From an uncultured Eubacteriales bacterium (lineage in GTDB: Bacteria > Bacillota > Clostridia > Christensenellales > Aristaeellaceae): a stretch of 35,666 nt of DNA. Below are positions 28,759-35,666 of the stretch, in pieces. The notes beneath the pieces were generated by a model. It was not told the origin of the DNA, did no database searches, and saw only the letters and a program-made list of their open reading frames with translations. The translations under genes were made by a program, and so were the position numbers. The first letter of the stretch is position 1. The number at the start of each line of letters is the position of its first letter. The stretch lies in contig ONJM01000022.1 in NCBI GenBank assembly GCA_900318145.1, forward strand, positions 1 through 35,666. Direction: 5' to 3'.

Positions 28759-30195
28759 TCAGCGGTTGTTCCGGATCAGATTCCGGTAAAAATCCACCGC
28801 GCCGGGGAGACAATCAATTCCGATATTCTCGTTGAGGCCGTGCATGCCTTTCATCTGCTCCGGCCCGTAAATAACGGGAGCAAAGCGGAAAACATGACCG
28901 CAGATTTCCTGGTAGAACCGGGCGTCCGTCGCGCCGGTCATCACATAGGGAGAAGCGGGGCAGCCGGGGAAGGTTTCCTCCACAACGCGGCACAGCATCC
29001 GGAACGCGTCTCCGCCGAGATCCGCGGAAGGCGTGTAATCCGAGGCGGAGAGTACTTCCGTTTCCAGGCTGTGCTTTCTTGCGCGCCTTTTAATGATTTC
29101 CAGGCTTTCCTCCATTCCCTGGTGGGGAATGAAACGCATATTGGCGCTCACGGTCGCTTCCTGGGGCATTACGTTGCAGGCGGCGGAGCCGGTCTGCATG
29201 GTGAAGGCGATGGTTGTACGGATCATGGCGCCGGCCTGGGCGCTGATGGCAGGAAGCACCTGCAGGAGCACCGGCCGGAAAAGCCAGAGATTGCCGAAAA
29301 TCCATTTCATGGGGAAGGAAGCGTATGGGGCCAGGGTTTCAAACATCGCGGCGACTTCCTTCGGCAGGCGGCGGCGGAAAACCCGGTGGGTTTCCACGTC
29401 GTGTACGAAGGCGGCAAGGTTCGCAATGGGGGAATGGGGCTTCGGGGTACTGGCGTGTCCGCCGTCGGAGCGGGCGGTAAAGCGGACATCCGCCTTGCCT
29501 TTTTCAAACACCCCGATCATGGCGAAATTCCCGTGGATGCCTCCCATCGGTTCGGCGATGATGCCGCCGCCCTCGTCGCAGACGATCCAGGGGCGTACGT
29601 TCCGCCGCTTCAGCTCCGCCACAAGTTTCGGGCAGCCGTCTCCCGCCCATTCCTCCGTACAGGAAGACGAAAGGTACACATCGTTTTCCGGCTCATATCC
29701 TTCTTCCAGAAGCTCTTCCACGGCCTGGAAAAACGCCATCACCGAGCACTTTGTATCCGAAGCGCCGCGGCCCCAGACTTTTCCGTCCGCGATCATGCCG
29801 GAGAAAGGCGGACGGTCCCAGTTTCCTTCAGCGGGCACGACGTCCTGGTGGCTCATAAGCACCAGCGGTTTTTCGCTGCTCTTCCCCTTCCAGAAGAAGA
29901 GCAGATTCCCGTCGATTTCCGTTTTCTCCAGCCGGGCGTGAACCAGGGGAAACTGGGATTCCAGAACCCGGTGAAAGGCAAGAAACTTTTCCCGCTGCGC
30001 CTCTCCGGGCACGGAGACGGTTTCGCACTGAATCATCCGGGAAAGCTTTTCCGCGCATGCCTCGGCCCGCGCGGGATCCGGGGCGGGTGCATAGGTGGAT
30101 TTCCGGGAAGGAATGAACAGCGTCCGGACCAGTGAAACAAGAACCGCGAGAAGCAGCAGGCCCAGCAGGCCGAGCAGGATCCAGCCGGCAATCAT
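28759..30195 (-). CDS. Membrane-anchored M20-family metallopeptidase
   Basis: A 478-residue protein. One N-terminal membrane helix (residues 4-27) leads into a di-zinc M20 fold. The metal ligands are H116 (MSHQDVVPA), D147 (GRGASDTKC), E182 (CTEEWAGDG, with E181 as the catalytic base), D207 (CDEGG) and H452 (MHGLNEN). A dimerisation domain lies at about 230-340. Its length and membrane anchor recall PM20D1-type carboxypeptidases, which cleave N-acyl amino acids or dipeptides. It is the last gene of an operon with two membrane proteins: three bases separate it from the upstream gene, so a peptide or acyl-amino-acid imported or exported by them may be its substrate. The terminator follows at 28718-28751. 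Confidence 0.9.
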   Translation of the reverse strand: MIAGWILLGLLGLLLLAVLVSLVRTLFIPSRKSTYAPAPDPARAEACAEKLSRMIQCETVSVPGEAQREKFLAFHRVLESQFPLVHARLEKTEIDGNLLFFWKGKSSEKPLVLMSHQDVVPAEGNWDRPPFSGMIADGKVWGRGASDTKCSVMAFFQAVEELLEEGYEPENDVYLSSSCTEEWAGDGCPKLVAELKRRNVRPWIVCDEGGGIIAEPMGGIHGNFAMIGVFEKGKADVRFTARSDGGHASTPKPHSPIANLAAFVHDVETHRVFRRRLPKEVAAMFETLAPYASFPMKWIFGNLWLFRPVLLQVLPAISAQAGAMIRTTIAFTMQTGSAACNVMPQEATVSANMRFIPHQGMEESLEIIKRRARKHSLETEVLSASDYTPSADLGGDAFRMLCRVVEETFPGCPASPYVMTGATDARFYQEICGHVFRFAPVIYGPEQMKGMHGLNENIGIDCLPGAVDFYRNLIRNNR

Positions 30196-30198
30196 AGA

Positions 30199-30879
30199 TC
30201 AGGCCGCCTCCTTCTTTTCCCTGCGCCAGCGCAGCCAGCTCAGCGCGATGGCGATCGCGCCGCTGGGAATGATCATGAAACTGGTGGAGGAGGTGAGGGA
30301 AGGTACCAGGATGAACAGGATCATCATGGCGCACAGGGGGACCGCCGCCAGGCGGGGATCCTTCCGGTAATACCGGCAGGCCATTGCGCCGAAGAGCGCC
30401 GGCACCACGTTGTCAAAAGCGGGACGGAGCACCGGACTCCGGAGCACCGGCTGCAGGGGAATCATCAGCGCCACGCCGACTGCGAGCACCAGAATCGTCA
30501 CCAAGGCGGAGGTGGCAATGGACAGCGTGGAGATCACTTCGTTTTCAGCGGTGCCGGTCTTCGCTCCGGTAAGCTCCCGGGCGTTCATGGCGCACGGAAT
30601 CTTCATGTTGATCAGGTTGCCGGTGATAAAGGCAAGGTAACTGCCGCCGGCACCCAGCATGGGGGTGTAAACCAGGTATTCCACAAAGCTCGATACGGTC
30701 CATACGAGCCCGACGGCCAGGAAACCGCGGCCGGCGGCCGCCAGATCCGGCATCGCGCCCAGAATGCCGCCGATTACAAAAGGAGCGCCTGTCAGAAGAA
30801 TCAGCACCATGACGGAGAAGATCCGTCCGAGCCAGTGGGTATGGCTGATATAGGTATCATAGGAAAAATCACGTTTCAT
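30199..30879 (-). CDS. Polytopic membrane protein, partner of the DUF5058 protein
   Basis: A 226-residue protein with about six membrane helices (residues about 17-40, 50-72, 78-95, 115-140, 150-168 and 180-212), separated by short loops; the loop at about 95-115 (NMKIPCAMNARELTGAKTGTAENEV) is polar and probably functional. I do not recognise a named family. The start at 30879 follows AAAGGAGGAGACAGAAA, 16 bases after the DUF5058 gene, and the M20 peptidase starts three bases after its stop codon. The tight spacing argues for a two-component transporter made with a peptidase. The loop sequence and helix count are similar in style to small-solute permeases, but no transport motif is clear. Confidence 0.8.
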   Translation of the reverse strand: MKRDFSYDTYISHTHWLGRIFSVMVLILLTGAPFVIGGILGAMPDLAAAGRGFLAVGLVWTVSSFVEYLVYTPMLGAGGSYLAFITGNLINMKIPCAMNARELTGAKTGTAENEVISTLSIATSALVTILVLAVGVALMIPLQPVLRSPVLRPAFDNVVPALFGAMACRYYRKDPRLAAVPLCAMMILFILVPSLTSSTSFMIIPSGAIAIALSWLRWRREKKEAA

Positions 30880-30895
30880 TTTCTGTCTCCTCCTT

Positions 30896-31681
30896 TCACA
30901 GGCTGACCAGGACCGTGGCGATCATGCCGATCAGCATGCTGCCGGCAATGGCGAAGTTTTCAACCCATTCCCATTTCTTCTTTTCCTTCAGCCAGATGAA
31001 CACGCCCATGGCGGCCGCGGCCGCGGCAACCGCCACCAGCGGTGTCCAGTTTCCCCGGAAGGAGAAAAGGGAAGTAACATATTTCACACCATCCGCTGTC
31101 TCTTCCGGCTTCCGGGAGACAAACTCGCCGATATAGCTGCCCAGATAGGCGCTGACCATGCCGATAAACATGGCGACCATGGCGCGGTCCCCGAACCCGC
31201 CGGATTTCTTCTCCAGTTCCTTTCCTTCGAAACGCCGGAGGTATTTCCTGTTGAAGAGGGTTGTAAGGATCATGCCCCACATGATGCAGATGCTCATGAG
31301 CAGGGCAATGGTGGAGAAGGCCTGCACCGTCATTTCCCCGGAACTGAGCCGGACGCCCAGCTGTTCGGCCGCGCCTTCCGCGACGGAGGTCTCATAATGC
31401 AGCGCACCGATAACACTCAGCCGAAGCCAGGGCCAGGGCGTGCCCAGACTGCCGCTCAGCGCCAAAACACCCAGCAGGATTCCCACGCTGGGAAGGATGG
31501 AAAAGGTGGCGCTGGAGGTTACCGCCCGGCGCATTCGCACCGGATCCATGCCCAGGGCCTTGCCCGCGTGCCACGCGCGCAGAATAAAAATCACGCATAC
31601 GACGGCAATCAGCGCCACGATGACGCCGCAGACCAGCCAGATGCCGCCGCCGTTCAGCTGCTGCAGTACAGTATTGTCCAT
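30896..31681 (-). CDS. DUF5058-family membrane protein
   Basis: A 261-residue protein with about six membrane helices. The segment SILPSVGILLGVLALSGSLG and PWPWLRLSVIGALHYETSVA at about residues 60-105, after AGKALGMDP, matches what I know of the DUF5058 family; the function of that family is unknown. The start at 31681 follows CCGGAGGGATTTT; longer in-frame codons upstream reach into the divergent promoter region and are not used. It is the first gene of an operon with a second membrane protein and an M20 peptidase. A TATAAT on the minus strand (31712-31717) provides the promoter. A role as a transporter of a peptide-like compound is inference. Confidence 0.8.
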   Translation of the reverse strand: MDNTVLQQLNGGGIWLVCGVIVALIAVVCVIFILRAWHAGKALGMDPVRMRRAVTSSATFSILPSVGILLGVLALSGSLGTPWPWLRLSVIGALHYETSVAEGAAEQLGVRLSSGEMTVQAFSTIALLMSICIMWGMILTTLFNRKYLRRFEGKELEKKSGGFGDRAMVAMFIGMVSAYLGSYIGEFVSRKPEETADGVKYVTSLFSFRGNWTPLVAVAAAAAAMGVFIWLKEKKKWEWVENFAIAGSMLIGMIATVLVSL

Positions 31682-31711
31682 AAAATCCCTCCGGAATATC
31701 AGAATGAAGGA

Positions 31712-31791
31712 ATTATAGCACAAACGGCGGAATGTAAAAAGACCGGGACGCCCGGAAGGAACTTGACAGCCGTTTTCCGAACCGGTATGCT
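31712..31791. promoter_or_regulatory. Divergent promoters of the DUF5058 operon and the GH43 gene
   Basis: On the minus strand TATAAT lies at 31712-31717 with a T-rich -35 region near 31735-31740. On the plus strand TTGACA (31763-31768), 17-bp spacer and TATGCT (31786-31791) serve GH43. Confidence 0.7.
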
Positions 31792-31843
31792 TCAGGCTGC
31801 GGAACGGACAGCACGCGCATGCGCAGGAAAGGAAGGATAAAGA

Positions 31844-33265
31844 ATGGACAGGGCTTATATTCGCGGGGCGAATCCTTATATGCCGCTCTGGGAACATGTG
31901 CCGGACGGGGAACCCAGGGTTTTCGAATACCGGGGAGAAAAACGCGTTTATGTTTACGGCTCCCACGATACGGAGCGGACCGAGTACTGCGGCCCGGACT
32001 ATGTGGTCTGGTCCGCGCCGGTGACGGATCTGACGGACTGGAAATGCCACGGCGTATGCTACCGGGCGGAGGACGGAAGCATCCTTTTCGCGCCGGACGT
32101 GGTGCAGAAAGGTGATACTTACTATATGTACGCGGCGGAGCGGAAAGGATCCAGGATCATGGTGGCTTCCGCGAAAACGCCCTGGGGGCCGTTCACCAAT
32201 CCCGTAAAAACAGAACTGGGCTTCGATCCCGGCGTTCTGGTGGACGACGACGGGCGGGTGTACGCCTACTGGGGATTCTGCGGCTCAGCCTGCGCGGAGC
32301 TGAACGAGGATATGGCCACCATCAGACCCGGTACGCTCCGGATGCATCCGCTGACCCACTGCAACGCGCCCTGGGCGCGGCAGGACGGACACAGCGGAAA
32401 GGATTATTTCTTTGAAGCGTCCAGTCCGCGGAAAATTTTCGGCAAATATGTGTATATTTACTCGAAAAGGACGGAGGAGGAAGTGCCGGAGCTGGGTGTA
32501 TATGAGCACTGCAACGGTTTTCTGTCCTACAAATGGAGCGATTCCCCGCTGGAGGGATTCAGGGACGGCGGAGATATCAGCTTCAACGGCGGGGAGATCC
32601 TGCCGGGAGAAAACGGGCGGAATGTGATGAGCTACCGCTGGGGAAACAACCACGGCTCCGTAATGGAAGTCAACGGCCAGTGGTATATCTTCTACCACCG
32701 GCAGACGGGCACGGACGAATACTCCAGGCAGGCGATGCTGGAGCCGATCGACGCGGCGCAGGGGAAGGACGGGAAGATCTATCTCGGGAAGATTACCTAC
32801 CGCGGCGGAGAACCGGTTGCGTGCGGCCCTGTCGAAATGACTTCCCAGGGGCCGCAGGCCAACGGGCTGGACGCGAGGTTGTGGATTTCCGCCGGCTACG
32901 CGTGTCACGTGCATGGCGGAAAAAAGCCGGCTTATATCGCGCCGGTGTATGAGCAGCGGGAGGATATCTCCGCGCCGGTGAAGGATATCACCGACGGGAC
33001 GACCGTCGGCTTCCGCTACCTGCAGTTCGGGAACAACGCGCCGCGGACCGTTACGGTGAAGCTGTCCGCGGCGGGGAAGGTCAGGGTGCGGGTACGGACC
33101 GACACCTGTGACGGAAAGGAAATCGCCGTGTTCACAGCGGAGCCCGGAACGGCGGAAATCACCGTCCCGGTGAAAGGCGCCGGCATCGGAAAACACGCGG
33201 TCTATTTCGTTTTTGAAACGGAAGGGGAAGGCACCGCGGAAATGGACCGGTTTACCTTTGACTGA
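31844..33265 (+). CDS. GH43-family glycosidase (arabinofuranosidase/xylosidase type)
   Basis: A 473-residue protein. The five-bladed propeller covers residues about 1-310. The base aspartate may be the one in the N-terminal blades (YGSHD or APDV), the pKa-modulating aspartate lies in FDPGVLVDDDG, and the acid glutamate in FFEASSPRKI (about residue 190). NNHGSVMEVNGQWYIFYHRQT closes the propeller. Residues about 340-473 form a CBM6-like beta-sandwich (VGFRYLQFGNN, AAGKVRVRVRTD). There is no signal peptide, so it acts inside the cell on imported oligosaccharides. ATG 31844 follows AGGAAAGGAAGGATAAAGA. The substrate is not decided by sequence; plant hemicellulose side chains are the usual ones. 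It is divergent from the DUF5058 operon. Confidence 0.87.
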   Translation: MDRAYIRGANPYMPLWEHVPDGEPRVFEYRGEKRVYVYGSHDTERTEYCGPDYVVWSAPVTDLTDWKCHGVCYRAEDGSILFAPDVVQKGDTYYMYAAERKGSRIMVASAKTPWGPFTNPVKTELGFDPGVLVDDDGRVYAYWGFCGSACAELNEDMATIRPGTLRMHPLTHCNAPWARQDGHSGKDYFFEASSPRKIFGKYVYIYSKRTEEEVPELGVYEHCNGFLSYKWSDSPLEGFRDGGDISFNGGEILPGENGRNVMSYRWGNNHGSVMEVNGQWYIFYHRQTGTDEYSRQAMLEPIDAAQGKDGKIYLGKITYRGGEPVACGPVEMTSQGPQANGLDARLWISAGYACHVHGGKKPAYIAPVYEQREDISAPVKDITDGTTVGFRYLQFGNNAPRTVTVKLSAAGKVRVRVRTDTCDGKEIAVFTAEPGTAEITVPVKGAGIGKHAVYFVFETEGEGTAEMDRFTFD

Positions 33266-33270
33266 AACGG

Positions 33271-33299
33271 TTGTAAAAAAAACGGGCGTATGATATAAT
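33271..33299 (+). promoter_or_regulatory. Promoter of tRNA-Ser
   Basis: TTGTAA (33271-33276), 17-bp spacer, TATAAT (33294-33299). Confidence 0.8.
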
Positions 33300-33313
33300 G
33301 CGCCCGTTGCCAT

Positions 33314-33399
33314 GGAGCGGTATCGAAGTGGTCATAACGGCCCTGACTCGAAATCAGGTGTACGGCAACGTACCGTGGGTTCGAATCCCACCCGCTCCG
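33314..33399 (+). tRNA. tRNA-Ser (anticodon CGA)
   Basis: An 86-nt class II tRNA: acceptor GGAGCGG with CCGCTCC plus discriminator G, anticodon loop CTCGAAA, a long variable arm (TACGG...CCGTA), and T-loop TTCGAAT. Anticodon CGA reads UCG. CCA is not encoded. Confidence 0.96.
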
Positions 33400-33405
33400 C
33401 TCGCT

Positions 33406-33445
33406 GGAGCCCTTGAATTTCCTACATTCTTGGGCTCCGTTTTTG
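33406..33445 (+). terminator. Terminator of tRNA-Ser
   Basis: GGAGCCC (33406-33412) pairs with GGGCTCC (33432-33438) around a 19-nt loop, followed by GTTTTTG. Confidence 0.78.
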
Positions 33446-33826
33446 TGTTTTACACTTATTTTACCCTTGTTTTTACCCTTATTGGAACGGATGACACACG
33501 AAAAAGCGGGACCGGATTGTATATGGCCTTTCCCTTGATTGCAACAATTATATTATCCGGCGATGATTGAACTGGAAATATATCCGGAAATCAGAGCGGT
33601 CCGACTGACGACCATGCCGGATCAGATGACTTATCCAGGAAACGGGTAACAGTTTGAGGTGAAGTCATGAAACGCTTTATTTCAAAGCAAATTATCACAG
33701 TTACCGCATATAGGTAGTTTTACTAAAGGGTTTTTTTTCATGATTATTACCCTTTTTTTCTCTTATTGGAGCGAATAACAGACGTAAAAAAGGAATTCGA
33801 TGCCGTTTGCAGGGAATCCTGTATAA
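33446..33826. other. Gene-poor stretch after tRNA-Ser: probable integration scar
   Basis: TTTTACCCTT at 33459-33468 and TTTTTACCCTT at 33470-33480 are tandem. The sequence after the second (CTTATTGGAACGGATGACA, from 33478) recurs imperfectly at 33761-33780 (CTTATTGGAGCGAATAACA). The same TTTTTACCC word, in the same orientation relative to the tRNA, lies beside tRNA-Arg. A 16-codon frame, 33667-33717 (MKRFISKQ...), has a GAGGTG ribosome site but no recognisable product. The stretch looks like decayed arm and att sites of a lost element. Confidence 0.5.
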
Positions 33827-33859
33827 GAAAAACCCGCCGATCTGTCATGAATCAGCGGG
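33827..33859 (-). terminator. Terminator of the secreted-protein gene
   Basis: CCCGCCGAT (33833-33841) pairs with ATCAGCGGG (33851-33859, one mismatch-tolerant position). On the minus strand TTTTTC follows. Confidence 0.78.
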
Positions 33860-33910
33860 CAGTACGGAAAAAGCGGTTTCCGGCCTGGTTCAGCAATCGC
33901 TTCCGCACAA

Positions 33911-34615
33911 TTATGGTGTTTCTTCTAAATGGTGCAGGGTAATAGAAATACCGACGTTTTGTTCAACGCCGAAGTTTTCCCTGAATGTGGAGTAATCCTG
34001 GAATTTGATCGCTTTTCCATAGGATACGGGCACAACAAAAGTAATGGATTCAGTATCCTGTGCTGTATCCATGGGAATCAGGCATTCCCTCCATCCTATG
34101 ACGGTCCCGTCTTCCAGTTTCATTTCTGTTCCCGCGGTGAAATCAAGATAAGTGCCGTCTGCCAGTTCAAGATACTCCTCATTGTGGCAATACGGACATT
34201 CAAGCCACCGCTGACCTTTCCCGTCCAGCCACTGGTTTTCTTTATCCACATCCGGATATCCCGTGACTTTGAGATCTCCCATAATCCAGTCTTCAATGAC
34301 CTGATCCCATTCAGTCCCTTCATCCGGAGCGCCTTCGTAAAGGGTGATCAGGTCTGTTACGGCACAGATTCTGTAGGCGATAAAAACATGATTTCCGACA
34401 TAGCAGCCCTGGCCAATCTCAAACCGCGCGCCGTCCTCTGTGGTCAGGGATGCCTCAAGTGTTTCCGCAACCTGATCCAGTCCGGCCAGCCTTTCATCCG
34501 CATATTCATCCATGGCAAGCTCCCCGAATATCCCGTATTCAGATGCGGACGCAGTGGATACTGAATAACAGGCAATGAAAATCATCAGTATCATGGACAA
34601 TCGTTTTTTTGCCAT
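33911..34615 (-). CDS. Secreted protein of unknown function with a CPYC motif
   Basis: A 234-residue protein. A signal peptide (AKKRLSMILMIFIACYSVSTASA) is cut near residue 24. The mature part is acidic and beta-rich: YVGNHVFIAYRI, DWIMGDLKVTGYPD, a CPYC pair at about residues 139-142, and a tail with FVVPVSYGKAIKF. The overall look recalls DUF4179-type exported proteins of Clostridia, but I cannot assign the family. The start at 34615 follows GAAGGAGGAATGATT; the codon nearer the ribosome site is too close. Base use is more AT-rich than in the core genes. An ACGGG...CCCGT inverted repeat lies upstream, and a terminator follows. It sits between the integration scar and a disrupted hydrolase, so the whole stretch may be accessory. 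Confidence 0.75.
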   Translation of the reverse strand: MAKKRLSMILMIFIACYSVSTASASEYGIFGELAMDEYADERLAGLDQVAETLEASLTTEDGARFEIGQGCYVGNHVFIAYRICAVTDLITLYEGAPDEGTEWDQVIEDWIMGDLKVTGYPDVDKENQWLDGKGQRWLECPYCHNEEYLELADGTYLDFTAGTEMKLEDGTVIGWRECLIPMDTAQDTESITFVVPVSYGKAIKFQDYSTFRENFGVEQNVGISITLHHLEETP

Positions 34616-34634
34616 AATCATTCCTCCTTCAGAC

Positions 34635-34660
34635 ACGGGTATACAACGCTATATTCCCGT
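34635..34660. promoter_or_regulatory. Inverted repeat upstream of the secreted-protein gene
   Basis: ACGGG and TATA (34635-34643) are mirrored by TATA and CCCGT (34650-34660). It lies in the leader or promoter region; no consensus promoter was found beside it. The rest of the gap to 34780 holds nothing recognisable. Confidence 0.45.
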
Positions 34661-34774
34661 TCATGATCAATAAACGATTTTCAGGCCTGATTTGTTCTGC
34701 GGAAGGTTCTTTCCGGCAAAAAGACGGAGGCACATTGTTCATCTGCAGCTTAATGCCGAATGCTCTTTGCAGAC

Positions 34775-34808
34775 AAAAACGGCCGGTATATCTGTCCGTA
34801 TACCAGCC
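34775..34808 (-). terminator. Terminator of the hydrolase gene
   Basis: GGCCGGTATA (34781-34790) pairs with TATACCAGCC (34799-34808, one mismatch). On the minus strand GTTTTTG follows. Confidence 0.75.
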
Positions 34809-34836
34809 ATTTTCCGCTTGCGCCGGAACTGCCATC

Positions 34837-35571
34837 CTATTCCTGCGCAAGGAAGCGCAGAATCCGTTCTTTGTAATCCGGCGCTGTATCGTACGCCGCG
34901 TGGCCGTACCCGTCGTACATGTACAGTTCAACATCGGTATGATCTTTCAGCAGCTTTGCGATTTCTCCGGAAGCATCCGCTCCAAGCACCCGGTCGTCCG
35001 CAGATCCGATGACCAGCACGGGACAGGCGATCTTCCGCAGCTTTTCTCTGGCGTCGAAATCCTTCAGGCCTTCCGCCAGAACCACAAAACGCCGCAGATT
35101 TTCCTCCGTAACGTTTTTCGAGCTTTCCGCCAGCAGATTACGGGATTGTTCGAATACTTCCCGCGGCCAGACGGCTTCTCCGAATGCCAGATATAAGTCT
35201 CCGGCGTTTCCGGCTTCCGCCAGCTGAACCCATCTGCCGACAGCCTGGTACTGTTCGTCCGTTATACAGGCGGATGAAGACCCGATTATCAGCCTGCTGA
35301 CGAGTTCCGGCGCTTCGGCTGCGATTTCCATGGCGATCATCCCGCCCTGCGACGCTCCGAACAGGCAGACCTGTTCCAGGCCCAGTACCCGGAACGCGGC
35401 TGCCGTATCCCGTGCCATTTCCTGAACGGAGTATTCCGCGGGCAGTTCATTCCTCCGGTCGAACACAAAAACCGTAAATCTGTCTGTCAGCAGGCTGTAT
35501 GCTTTCGCGACTGCGTCCGCATAGTTCAACACGCTTTCCACGCTTAGCCCCGGCAGGATTACGAAGGCTTT
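34837..35571 (-). pseudogene. Alpha/beta hydrolase, 5' end lost
   Basis: The frame encodes an alpha/beta-hydrolase fold. The first strand KAFVILPGLS begins directly after a stop codon (TAA at 35572-35574), and the nucleophile elbow GASQGG follows FRVLGLEQVCLF. The acid is probably in VIGSADDRVLGA, and the histidine in YDGYGHAAYD near the C-terminus. Relatives carry 10-20 more residues before KAFVILPG, and no start codon with a ribosome site is available; GTG at 35541 would remove the first strand. The break lies six bases from what looks like an insertion-sequence end, so the gene was probably cut by it. The catalytic residues are otherwise intact. The substrate is unknown. Confidence 0.75.
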
Positions 35572-35577
35572 TTAAAG

Positions 35578-35666
35578 TGTACCCCATGTCAAGGACAAAA
35601 TGAGTTTTAGGGCTTTACCATCAGCTGGATATTCCCGTATACTGAAAATGCTTTACCGACAGGGAG
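35578..35666. mobile_element. Probable insertion-sequence terminus (IS3-like), continues off the right edge
   Basis: TGTACCCCATGTCAAGGACA starts where the hydrolase frame ends; such TG-starting, CAAGGACA-containing ends are seen in IS3-type elements. A minus-strand frame ending at 35607 (GNIQLMVKP then TAA) could be the last codons of a transposase, but too little is present to tell. The boundary and family are inference. Confidence 0.5.

Noticed and set aside
33298-33570. A 90-codon frame starting just before tRNA-Ser
   Set aside because: The frame reads through the tRNA and its terminator, so it is a shadow.
1-35666. CRISPR array
   Set aside because: No set of repeats of about 30 bp with regular spacers was seen. 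The 8-, 10-, 11- and 13-bp repeats are too short and have no spacers.

Overview
The window looks like a chromosome segment of an anaerobic member of the Bacillota, class Clostridia, probably an uncultured gut or rumen lineage. The support is the gene set: strong AGGAGG-type ribosome sites, the order cmk - plsC - ispH/S1, an AbrB regulator, mnmM, and LCP and DUF5058 proteins. The genus cannot be named from the sequence alone.

Region 1 (1-9736) is a horizontally acquired, visibly more AT-rich block. It starts with a 5'-truncated sugar ABC permease and a Schlafen/AlbA_2-ATPase-winged-helix protein with its own promoter, a perfect 20-bp palindrome and a 13-bp tandem repeat inside its gene. About 1 kb rich in repeats follows, then a ParM-like/ParR-like pair, a hairpin-rich candidate oriT, a MobV relaxase, a CHC2 zinc-finger primase protein, a P4-type helicase/primase, an excisionase-like HTH protein and a tyrosine integrase. 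The integrase lies about 230 bp from the 3' end of tRNA-Arg(ACG). This is an integrative mobilizable element that appears to replicate and segregate like a plasmid. Its right end is clear; its left end is not, because no second copy of the tRNA 3' end was found in the window.

Region 2 (9737-25845) is core chromosome: tRNA-Arg, mnmM (tRNA wobble-uridine methylation), a small acidic protein, putP (Na+/proline), a Na+/Pi-type transporter with a PhoU domain, a small zinc-ribbon membrane protein, mgtE (Mg2+ channel) behind a long leader with a short ORF, a lipid-linked sugar flippase, an LCP cell-wall ligase, a YfbR nucleotidase, AbrB, the operon cmk - plsC - ispH::S1, an F420-ligase-like protein and an XRE regulator.

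Region 3 (25817-33265) concerns nutrition and the cell envelope: a C39-like lipoprotein, a GH27 alpha-galactosidase, a three-gene operon (DUF5058 membrane protein, second membrane protein, M20 peptidase) and a GH43 glycosidase.

Region 4 (33271-35666) has tRNA-Ser(CGA) followed by a 500-bp gene-poor scar with integrase-arm-like repeats, a secreted protein of unknown function, and an alpha/beta hydrolase that loses its start at what looks like an insertion-sequence end.

The most interesting unexplained structures are six GTAC tetramers at strict 8-bp phasing around a TATAAT box upstream of xis, a nested three-stem hairpin between xis and int, two blocks of 10-bp iterons sharing one tail upstream of parM, and the leader ORF ahead of mgtE.
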